Positions 52,601 to 62,045 of a stretch of DNA of 64,000 nucleotides are shown in pieces (position 1 is the stretch's first letter; every line of letters starts with the position of its first letter). Below the pieces are notes generated by a model. That model made no database searches, was not told the DNA's origin, and saw only the letters and a list, made by a program, of their open reading frames with translations. The translations under genes and the position numbers were made by a program. Source of the DNA: Crotophaga sulcirostris (Eukaryota > Chordata > Aves > Cuculiformes > Crotophagidae); NCBI GenBank assembly GCA_013397455.1, contig VYZB01000758.1:92513-156512 (forward strand), read 5' to 3'.

Positions 52601-55569
52601 TTCTACCTGCTAGACCAAAGGGTTCAGGAAATGCATCAGCTTCAGCATCTGCAGCAATTTTGGCGTCTGCAGCCGCCCTCTCGGCTGCACCCATTTCCCA
52701 GCATGGAAGGAGCTGCAGCACAGGGGGGGTGGCTGGGAGCTGTGTGTCTGCAGGGCTGTGCAAATAAAGGTGGGGGCTGTATGTATTTGGCACACAGTAG
52801 CTGTGCAGATCTGGCGGGTCGCACACAAATTTGCAAGTGTGCACACTTGTGTGTTCACGAGTACGTGTGTGTGCCTGCACAAGAGGGTGCATGGTCAGGC
52901 TGGGGATGCTTGCTCTGGGGTGATACAAGAAAAAAAAAGTCTGGAATTCCCCCCAGTTTGGCTTCTGTGCATTTGTGAGCACAAAGCACAGAGGAAGGAG
53001 TTGTCAGTAGCATCCTCTATCACTTACAGTCATGATGGTGGTAGGACCAGACCCAAGCCTATGCCTTGTCCCCTTTGGCCTTTCAGGAGTCATTCCCAGT
53101 GATAGCATATCCTGAGGGCAAGGAAAAGTCAGGTCCAGTTGCTATTTAGTTTTGCAGGGCCTTGTTCTTCTCCTGCTTGCACTGTTGTAAGCCTCAGCTT
53201 TCCCAAAATGTAGTGCTGAGGACCAGGTGTGGGCTCTGCTCTTACTCTCTCAGTGGCCGGTGGCTCCGTGGCACAGGGGTTACCTCCAGCAGCTGCAATT
53301 GCTGCAGGGAGCAAGGTCAAAAACCAAAGCCAGGTGGTAGGGTCTGCCTAACCACTCTGTAACAAAATTTCTCTCCGCAGCCTAAACCAAAGACCGCTGG
53401 AACACTGCCAGCCACGCCCCTGTAGAGTCAGCAAAGCAGCTGTGGCAGAAAGGTCGTACCCCAAAACCATACCAGCCCAAACTCTTCTTGGTACAGGTAA
53501 GGAACACAAAAGGACTTGAGGGTGTCAGCTCGGCTTTCCCAGCAAACCTTTACGCAAACTTTAGCATCATAGGTGGAAATTAGTTTGCTTGGGTCCCTGC
53601 TTAACTTGGAATGGAGTAAAGGGGTGTAAACCTGCCAGATGGTGCAAAAAGTGTGCAGCCAGCTGGTACGGGTGCAGTGGTGGGCAAAAACAGGAGGGTT
53701 GTGATATGGAGTGAGGATCAGAGGAAGGAGGGATGTGGGATGGTGGAGCTCGAAAAGCTGGACCTGGAGACTTCTCAGGGTGGGGGGTAAAACAGATTCC
53801 TCCAGATCCTGCGCAGCGACTCCAGGAAGACTCAACTATATCACCATGCCGGTGGGAGATTCAAAACCGTGGATGGACTCTCTCCTGGCGTGCACAGAAA
53901 GAAAAGAGCAGCTCCTGCACACAAACACGCTCAGCTCCTTGTCATTGAGCAGCATACTGGGGCACCAGGACTGACACCCATCTCAGGGCACTTTTTGGTT
54001 TGGGGATGCTCAGCTGCGGGCTTGAAACCTGCATCCCACCCAGAGCTCATCCCAGCCCTGTTCCTGCTCTGGTGGGCGTAGCCAATGCCATGCCCAGTGC
54101 AGGGGAGCATAGCTCAGGCCTCTGCCAGTGCTGGGCACCCTGTCCTCCAAACAGGGATAGCAGATGGTGTCTGGCAACCTGGAACATCCCACCATGCATC
54201 CCCAGGCCCTAGTGTTGTTCCCTGCAAGGGGCAGGATTGCAGTCAGGCCTCTGGCAGACTGGAGGGGCACAGGCAGTGCCATAGGCTGGGTGCTCTCCCA
54301 TCCCAAATGGCAGTGCAGGATGCTTGTTTCATCTCTGACCCCACTGGATGGCTTGGGAACCTCCAGTCAGCTGCAAAACCCCATCCCCCAAGAGAGGAAG
54401 GGGGGACCCAACCCGAACTGCTCGTGAGGAGCCAAGGCTGCATCTAGAGTGTGCAGGAAGGGCTGAAGACCCAACACCTCAGCTTGCTGAGAGGCAGGAC
54501 GGAAAATATGAAACAGAGCTCACTCTCGCACCAGTGTCTGACGGGAAAGTCAAAAGCAAAATTGCTGACTGAGCTCCTGCTTCTTGTCCGCTGCAGCTGC
54601 CTCCTGCCTTGGCTTTCTGGGTGAGCTGAGCTCAGCCGTCCACAGCAGGTCTATGCTAGAGCTACCAGGACAAAGAGCTGCTGCTTGCAAACAGTCCCAC
54701 TAGGCTGAGCTGCACATTGGCATGAGCGAATGTTGTGGGAGTCACAGCACTGTCTGTGGTGGCTACTGGGAGCCTTCAGTGGCACCTGGGCCTTAGTGGG
54801 ACCACCACATCGACCTTCCTGCCCTAAGGAAGGACAAAAGCCATCCCATCTGGGTGTTCATCCCATCTGGTCACCTCTGGAGGTTTCTCAGGGACTTTAC
54901 AGCCCCTGCAAGGGACAAACTGTGGTGCCTGGTGTCACTCCCCCTTGGCCGAGCACCCACACTGGCTCCTACAAGGCTGCACTGGTTTTACTGGGGGCAA
55001 GGGAAAAAGAAACCTGCTGACTGTACCACCGAGCTGCAAGATGCAAATTATTCTTCTGTTTCCACTGGGTTTAGTCTACAAACAGATCTCTGCTTCATCC
55101 AAAGCCAGTCTTTACTGGTGTTTCTCCCCACTTGAACAGTTGTCGCTTGTTTCTGTTCTGGTTCCTGGCAGGTGGCACAGCTCTGGCATCACTTTCAAGG
55201 GGGAAAATGGAAGCTGGCAGCCAGAAAGCTGCACCAAGCTGTGAGCTTTGCCCTGGCTGACAATAGCCAGACCCCTGGCACAGTGGGGATGCTCATCCCC
55301 AGCAGGTTGGGCGAATGCCCTGAGATGAGTCTGGTAGGTAGGGTTTGGTTTGCAGCTGCACATGGGTGACCAGCTCACACAAGGGCGAGAGGAAAAGAGC
55401 AGTGGTTTCTCTAAATTATTAAGAGCAGCTTCGCAGAAGAGGAACTTGCACAACACACAAAGAGGCACTGGAACCACAACAGATGCCACCACCACCTGGC
55501 TCTCACCTGTGTGCTGCTAAGAGCCGTTATTTGCCTGCCCACATGTTTGCCATCACAAATCAACAAACT
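46672..55569. other. Intergenic region between the RTP gene and PDCD1
   Basis: About 8.9 kb with no recognisable exon chain. It holds the CR1 at 51640-52153 and two unexplained long open frames (49312-50241, 309 codons; 52370-52978, 202 codons, with CTATATAAGG 40 nt before it) that lack known domains. An octamer ATGCAAAT sits near 47701. Nothing else is recognised. Confidence 0.7.
51640..52153 (+). mobile_element. CR1 LINE, 5'-truncated
   Basis: An open frame remnant reads [20 protein letters not shown] and [18 protein letters not shown], the CR1 ORF2 C-terminus. It ends with a tail of ATTCTATGA-like octamers near 52133-52153. The tail differs from those at 15.1 kb and 57.6 kb, so it is another subfamily. 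Confidence 0.9.
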
Positions 55570-56200
55570 CCCTGAATGCGAAACCCTTTATTCATCCCCC
55601 GGGGCTGGATCCATCTCTCACCTGCAAAAGGAGGGACACGGGGGTACATTTCCCATCTTGTAGAGGAGGAAGGTGCCCAGAGAGAGGAGGAAAATCAGCC
55701 ACCTGCTTTCCAAGGGTTTCTTTAAACAGCGGTACATAAGGCAGTCTCTGCCCTGGGCAAGGAGAAACCCTCAGACCTGGGCTTCCACAAGAAGCATCTC
55801 CCAGGATCCACTCCAGCTCTGGCCTCTGGCATTTTTTCCCACAGTTGTGTTTTGCTGGTTGGGCATGGCCACTCTAGAGAACTCCACATGGAGGTAGAAA
55901 ACCAAGGCATGATGTAAATCGCCTCTGTTGGCATTGCTGCTCTGCCCCTGCCCATCTTCCATGCCCTGAACGAAGAAGCAGTGCATGAAGCCCAGCAGGA
56001 ACCTTCCTTGTCTCATGGTACACATCCCATGGCCACGATCCCATTGTGGTCAGAACTGTCTGATATCAACTCCAGCAGCAGTGCCTCCATCACTCTGGTC
56101 CTTCCTTGCTGTTTTTCTCCTAGCTGCAAACTGCAGTGGGGGCAAGGAGCCGGGGCAGCCTGTCCCTGCCTGCACCCCCAGCAAGGAGGGACCCTGGCCC
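55570..56200 (-). other. PDCD1: PDCD1 3' untranslated region
   Basis: The minus-strand sequence after the stop contains no further exon and reaches an AATAAA at 55592-55587, giving a UTR of about 630 nt. It is the first canonical poly(A) signal seen in this direction. Confidence 0.55.
55587..55592 (-). terminator. Poly(A) signal of PDCD1
   Basis: TTTATT on the + strand reads AATAAA on the PDCD1 strand, about 610 nt after the stop codon. It is assigned by position. Confidence 0.55.
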
Positions 56201-56419
56201 TCAGCAGGGCTGCAACTGCAGTTGCTGAGTCCTCTCATCCTGGTGTTTCTTCCCCTGCTCTGGTGTGATGGGTTTCTCCTCTGGGAAGATGATGGTGGCA
56301 TATTCGGTCTGGACAACTGGCCAGGTCTCCGGGGACACCTGGGTACGCTGGTCCCGCTGAAACTCCAGCACGCCGTAGTCCACGGTGGACACAAACACCA
56401 TGGGGGGCCTCTCCTCCAT
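56201..56419 (-). CDS. PDCD1: PDCD1 exon 5: ITIM/ITSM tail and stop
   Basis: The acceptor is gagttgtcttgcag. It encodes [20 protein letters not shown] (ITIM), then [15 protein letters not shown] (ITSM) and a hydrophilic end to TAG at 56203-56201. In known PD-1 the ITSM tyrosine is the main SHP-2 docking site. The spacing between motifs is as in mammals. Confidence 0.97.
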   Translation of the reverse strand: MEERPPMVFVSTVDYGVLEFQRDQRTQVSPETWPVVQTEYATIIFPEEKPITPEQGKKHQDERTQQLQLQPC

Positions 56420-59400
56420 CTGCAAGACAACTCCATCAGGGCAAGTCATCATCCAAAGGTAGGTACCCGCCATCCCCAGCACAAGCCCCCTTTTTACAGC
56501 AAGGGCCAAAACCAGCTCTGAAACATCCCAGAGGAGTGAGAGTGATACAAAGCAGAAAGACACACAGACCTGGGATAGCATTTGCTCAGAGAAAAGAGAC
56601 TTGGGGTCACCGTTGAAGCCATGTGAGTCTCAGCTCTCTGCCCCTTCAGATGGCTTGGGCTCCCTGTCTCTATCCAGCCATGGAAGGCAGGGTTGTGCTA
56701 GGAGCCCTTTTCACACCTCTCCATTTGGGCTCCAAGCTGGCACGAGGTGCATGGGGAGAGACTGGGGCTGACTTTGCTCAGCTGGGAGAGGGGACAGCAA
56801 GGAGAACCCTACTCACTCCCTTCAGCTACCAAATGGGATTGGAGAGAAGATGGAGCCAGACTCCTCCTGGCAAAAGAGAGGAAACAGGAACTCACTGCAG
56901 AAAGAGAATTTTTTGCTTAATATATCAGAGCGGGGAGGAGGAACATTTTCTCCTATTTTCTACAGCAACACAATCCACTGTCAAAGATAACCCTGCTTTG
57001 AGCAAGGGTTGGACCACAGATGTCTCAGGCAACTTTTTGACTGTGATGGGGCTGTAGGTGCATGAAAAACACTTGTAGCTATGCAGAAGAGATCGAGCAG
57101 CATCAGAGAAGACAGGATAAGAAAAAACCTGTGAAGAGCTGATAGTGGGAGGTTCTGCACTTTCCACACCTCAGTGATGCCACGATGCTCCCCTGCTGCA
57201 CAGCAGAGTGTCAGAGACGGAAAACTCACTGCTGGCGCATTTTCACTTGGTGGTTTCTGCACATCTGCAAAGTAACACGTTTGGTTAGAAAGTGCTTGTG
57301 TGCCAAGACTGTGAGCATCTGGGACTGGAACTAACCCAGCCCTCATGTCCCAGGAGAGCACTGGACACAACTATTGTACCACACTTCCTCTTGCTCCACT
57401 CAGGGTCTAACGCCCTGAGCATTACAAGGACAAGTGAGCCCATGGTCTAGGGTTTAATTGAGATTAGCAGGGTGAAATTCCTCAGGGGTGTGTCCCTTGG
57501 GAGAGTCCTCCAACTGCCCACAGGGCAGACACGGTAATATCTGGTGCCACAGTGAGGAGATAAGATGCCCCAAAGGTGCCTCACAGTTTCACAGTATCAC
57601 AAGGTTGGAAAGGACCTCTGAGATCATCGAGTCCAACCTATAACCCAACACCAACCCAGCATCTAAACCCTGGCACTGAGTGCCTCAGCCAGTCTCCTCT
57701 TAAACACCTCCAGGGTTGGCAACTCCACCACCTCCCTGGGCAGCGCATTCCCATGGCCAATCACCCTTTCAGTGAAGAACTTTTTCCTAATATCAAGTCT
57801 AAACTTTCCCTGACGAAGCTTGAGTCCATGCCCTCTAGTTCTGTCACTGGTCACCTGTGAGAAGAGACCAACCTCAGCCTGACTACAACCTCCTTTTAGC
57901 ACATGCATGGAAGGGACTCACATGCAGCATTAAGACATCATGCTAACAAGTGGTTCAGAGCCACAGCATGTAGTCTGGGGGCTCTATGAAGGACAGGCTT
58001 GGCCCAAAGAACCCTCCTCCTCTAGGCATGGAGTCACCTGTCCCATGGGAACATGCCATAGCTGAGTTTAGCATGTGGAACCTGCCTATGCACCCGAGGG
58101 AGCTGCAGGCATCCGGCTGCCCCTGGGTTCGTTGGATAAACATCATCCTGTCAGGTCCCTGTCAGACTCCAGCCCCTTGGCACAGCGCAGCCCCTGCAGG
58201 GATCATACCTCCTCTCCTGTAAGTGACAGTGAAGCAGCCAAATATCAGCAGCCCAACCATCCCAGCCAGCAACACGAAGCCCAGGAGCATGGCGTTGACA
58301 TAGCCTGGGGGATTGCTTTCTTCCATCTCAGGCTCTTCAGTGGCATTTGTCTTCTCAGGGGCTGTTATAACAGCCATCCAAAAAAAAGGGAACAAAACAG
58401 CAGGTCAGGAGTGTAAAATGGCCTCTATAGTCCTTGGTAAAGACAAGAGGGGAAGACAGGAGTGGTGTCCAGAAAGGTCTCAGTCCCAGGCAAGCTGCCA
58501 CTGCCACACCATCCCCCCAGAGACCCTGAGTTTGGGCTGACATGGGGGATGTTTTCGCCATGTCCTATTCCTTCCCATTGCAGGTGGCGAGGACTATCCC
58601 ACACCACTGAGACCTGGGGTGCAGGGGGCCAATGCACTGCAGTTCCATGGCACGACCCCATGTCCAGTAGAGCCCCATGGAGGACAGAGCTTCCCCAAGC
58701 CTCCCAGCTGCTTACTTGTCCCAGGGCCAGCACAGCTTCAGATCATGTTGGAAGGAGCTGTTATGAAGGACAGTAACTTTTGAAGGTTTTTCCTTTTTAT
58801 AGAAGGCCATCTTCAGCCCCTCAAAGCCTTCATGTTGCCAAGCAAGTGCCTAGCATATCTTCATGAGTCTTAATATCTGAGACCCTCCTAGGGCACAGTA
58901 TTGCCAGAACATTATCTACACCAACACCAGCAGCTCAAGGGGTCATCAACCCAAACACAAGTCCTGTCCCCAAATAAAGGACCTGTTCAAGGGTTCAGGT
59001 AGCTCCCTATGCTGATCTCCTGCCTCCATCCATTGGTGAAAGCAGCTCCCTTTGCTGGTCTCCTCCCTCCATCCATGGGCAAGGATTCACTTCTCCCCAC
59101 AGGTCTCACTCAGGGCCAGATCCAGTCACAGTGCAGATGAGGGAGGACAGCCTGTGTCCCTGGCCATCAACCAGGCATGGAAAGGAGAGGGGAAAGGGTA
59201 GAGCTGTGCTCTCCTGACCCCCATCAGGTCCCCTCCCAGCAAGACACACTGCCTTGTGTGGGATGCAGCGTACCTGAGGGCCATAGCACCACAGGATGAC
59301 ACCAACAACCTGTCTCCATCATCTCAAACCTCAAACTGACCTGTGACCACCAAGCGGGATCGGTTGCTCTCCATCACTTTATTGCATTCAAAGAAGGTGA

Positions 59401-62045
59401 TCAGCCCACAGTAGTAGTAGCCTGAGTCGTTCTGGTGAAGGTTCAGGATCTCCATCTTGAAGGCAGGAGCGTGGTTGGTGAGCAGGTACTTCTTTGTCTT
59501 TGTATCACGGTTGTTACGGCTGATCTCAGCAATTTTCTGGGCTTGGCTATGGTTAGTCTCCTTGTACCAATTGAGACTGTACTCAAGGCCAGAGTCGTTG
59601 TCAGTGGAGATGTTGCAGAAGAAGGTGGCTGATCTGCCTGCAGGGACAGTTAGCGTGGCTGGAAAGAAAGTCACTGTTTGGGAGAGAGGAAACAAGGAAC
59701 AGATGTGGTTACAGTGGGTATATGTCTCAGAGACAGCTGTACCCCAGTGCTGGAACCAGGGGTGCAAAGAGGGTGAGTGCCCACTGTCGACTCCACTAGG
59801 ATCCCATCCCATGGACAGGTGATGGGCTTTTAAATCCCAAACCCAGAGGCTCCATGTGTTCCTCAGCTGTTTCACCCTCAGCTCCTGAAGGCCTCTGTGG
59901 GGATTCACACAAACCTGCCAGCAAGCTCTTGTGAGCTCAACCCTGTGCCATCACCAGCATCCGGCTCATTTGCGGCCAGGCTCTGGTGTTTGCCAGCAAT
60001 GCAGGCAACCTGATGCTTGGCCAGCCTGCAGCATCACCCTGGATCACAGGGAGGAATATCAGCTCATGTCTCTCCCCTCCTGAGTGTGTGCCTGTCAGTC
60101 AGAGGGGAATCCTCAGGGGTAGTAACTGTACCATGAAGTGGTTTCAGCAGAGCAAATTGTTCTCTGTGTTACCTAAAATTAATCCAGAACACCCGTACTG
60201 AAGGGAAACAGACTTTGGGGGTTTATTATTTTTAAATCCATGCTGTATTTTAATGTCTGAGTCATTCTTTCTCCCGATGATTTTGCCTCTCAAAGCAAAG
60301 CAGGGTGACTGAGCCCCGGGCTGGGGCAGCACCCTGCTGTGCAGCTCATCGCATGCCTGGCTACCTGCTGGGATGCTCCAGCTCTGCCCATTGCTCCATG
60401 CTGGGAGCACAGAGTGGGCAGAGGCTGGTCAGGGCATAGGATGTGCCACCCCCAGCCTCAGACTTTCTGACAGGGCAGAAGGACTTAGAGCTTACAATGC
60501 CGTACCTTTCCAGCTGCCTCACAGGTTTCTGGGCAGCCAGGCACCCACCCCAAGGGGATCCTGGCCAGGCTTGCCAAGCTACACCCAGCACAGAGTGCAG
60601 TCAGCCACGGCTACGGACCCCCCGGCCCTTAGCACCAGCCGTGCCACTTCACCACATTTCCCTGCCCGTGGTCCCAGTGGGGTCATCTCCCCAGGGCAGC
60701 TGGGGTGCTGCGGACACGAGCCAGGCTCACAGTGGCCCAGCTCAGCCAGCCCAGCCAGCAGCATGAGGCAGCGGCTGCATTAACTTCTGTTCAGAGCAAC
60801 AAAAAGCAGGAAGAAGCATTTTTCACACAGGTTATCCAACCAAGCAATTGAAACCACTGATGCTTTGAAAATTCTCCACTGTGACAAAATTTATCTGCCC
60901 TTTTCAGAAACCACCGCCAATAGCAGCCCCAGGGCTCACAGAGAGAACCAGAATGTCCCTCCAGCACTGGCCTGAGGCCGTAGGACCACAACCCTGTCAG
61001 CATCACCAACCAGAAACAGAACCAGGACAATTCCTTGAATAGATGCAGGATTAGGTGAAAAACTGGGCTGAGAAATTGGGAATGAGACTGAACAGAAGGA
61101 GGGAGGGAAGAGCCCCGGCTCCCACAGACAGCACTGGCTGCAACAGTGCCTTCACCAAGAGATGTGATTTTTGTAGCATTCTGGGTTACATGTGTTTAAC
61201 AGGAAATATTCTGAAGGCTCAGGGCTTTGTTTTCTAGCCAGTGCCACTGCCAGCAAGGAATGAAGCACTCGGAGGACTTCTGCAAGCAGAAGCTGGGCTT
61301 ACATGCTTCCCTGCATCTTCCCAGCACCAGAGGTAATGCTTGCTCCAAGGGACACCCATCCCTGCACCCACCCTGAGGGCAGAAAACACCCAAAGCCACT
61401 GAAGAAAGAGTGGGGCTGGGAGGAAATGGGGACACAGCTTCATCAGGGCTCTCCCTGACTCTGCCTGGGCTCACCCATTCCCCTCCACCTCCCCTTCTCC
61501 CCAAAAGTTCACCCTAAGCAAAGCCACACACAGGGACACTGCCTCCCTAAGGGCCAAGCCCAAACCAGGAGGCACAGCCTGAGGGCACAGCCTGAAGCCA
61601 TGAAAGCCAAAGCAGAAAAAAACAGACCCTGCAAAGCGCTAGCAAACCCAGGCTTTCAACCAGAGGCTCAACACCAAACACCAGCCTTAGCCAGCATGCC
61701 CACAACACTAGCACCAGAGGCTGGGGACCTGTCCCCTTCTCCATCCTTTCGCCCTATTTTTACCATTAGCATCTGAGTTTCCCTTGCTTCAGCCACACAT
61801 ACCCAAAAGCTTTGTTTTCTCTGCCTTCTTGTTGCCAGAGCTATTTTAACCTCAAAGCTCCCAGCTCCTTCAACATTTCCACTGGCTGCGAACAACATGG
61901 GCTGTGCCCACAAGCTTGCCGTGCTCCAGTACCTACCCCGATGGCAGCCAGCCAGCATGGGGCTGCAGCACAGCAGGACAGCACAGAAGCTGGTCGGGGC
62001 CACCTCCACGCTGCGCCACGTCGTCTTCGAGGCACCCAGAGCCAT
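56201..62045 (-). CDS. PDCD1: PDCD1 gene, programmed cell death protein 1 (PD-1), complete in 5 exons
   Basis: The exons (62045-61937, 59673-59341, 58361-58209, 57264-57230, 56419-56201) total 849 nt, giving 282 residues (human 288). All phases agree and the 35-nt exon 4 equals that of human. Order: signal peptide, one V-type immunoglobulin domain, acidic stalk, transmembrane helix, cytoplasmic tail. The tail carries an ITIM (VDYGVL) and an ITSM (TEYATI), the two tyrosine motifs that recruit SHP-2 in T cells; these make PD-1 certain against other CD28-family receptors. It binds PD-L1/PD-L2 on partner cells and dampens T-cell activation. No frame damage is seen. Confidence 0.96.
57230..57264 (-). 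CDS. PDCD1: PDCD1 exon 4: 35-nt cytoplasmic exon
   Basis: The acceptor is gttactttgcag and the donor is GTGAGT. It encodes [12 protein letters not shown], taking phase 1 to phase 0. It is too short to be seen as an open frame. The length is the same as human PDCD1 exon 4. Confidence 0.9.
57581..57900 (-). mobile_element. CR1 LINE fragment in PDCD1 intron 3
   Basis: The reverse complement encodes [24 protein letters not shown] CR1 residues and ends in an ACTGTGAAACTGTGA tail. The tail matches that of the copy at 14.3-15.1 kb, so both belong to the same CR1 subfamily. It is in the same orientation as PDCD1 and does not touch its exons. Confidence 0.9.
58209..58361 (-). CDS. PDCD1: PDCD1 exon 3: stalk and transmembrane helix
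   Basis: The acceptor is ggctgttataacag and the donor is AG|GTATGA. It encodes an acidic stalk [20 protein letters not shown] with one NAT sequon, then the helix [19 protein letters not shown] and the basic stop-transfer end YRRG. Phase is 1-1 and the 153 nt compare with 156 in human. Confidence 0.95.
59341..59673 (-). CDS. PDCD1: PDCD1 exon 2: Ig V domain
   Basis: The acceptor is ctctcccaaacag and the donor is G|GTCAGT. The domain has the first cysteine in ATFFC, the core Trp in LNWYKE, the second in DSGYYYCG, and ends [10 protein letters not shown]. An additional, probably unpaired Cys follows in FFEC. Likely N-glycan sites are NIS, NHS and NRS. Phase is 1-1. It occupies the ligand-binding ectodomain. 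Confidence 0.96.
59674..61936 (-). other. PDCD1 intron 1 (2.3 kb)
   Basis: This intron separates the signal peptide exon from the Ig domain exon. It holds only domain-less open frames. No repeat or RNA gene is recognised. Confidence 0.75.
61937..62045 (-). CDS. PDCD1: PDCD1 exon 1: signal peptide
   Basis: From ATG at 62045 the exon encodes [15 protein letters not shown] and the hydrophobic core [14 protein letters not shown], then donor G|GTAGGT. It ends in phase 1, matching exon 2 and the human gene. The start is the in-frame ATG giving a signal peptide of normal length. Confidence 0.85.
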
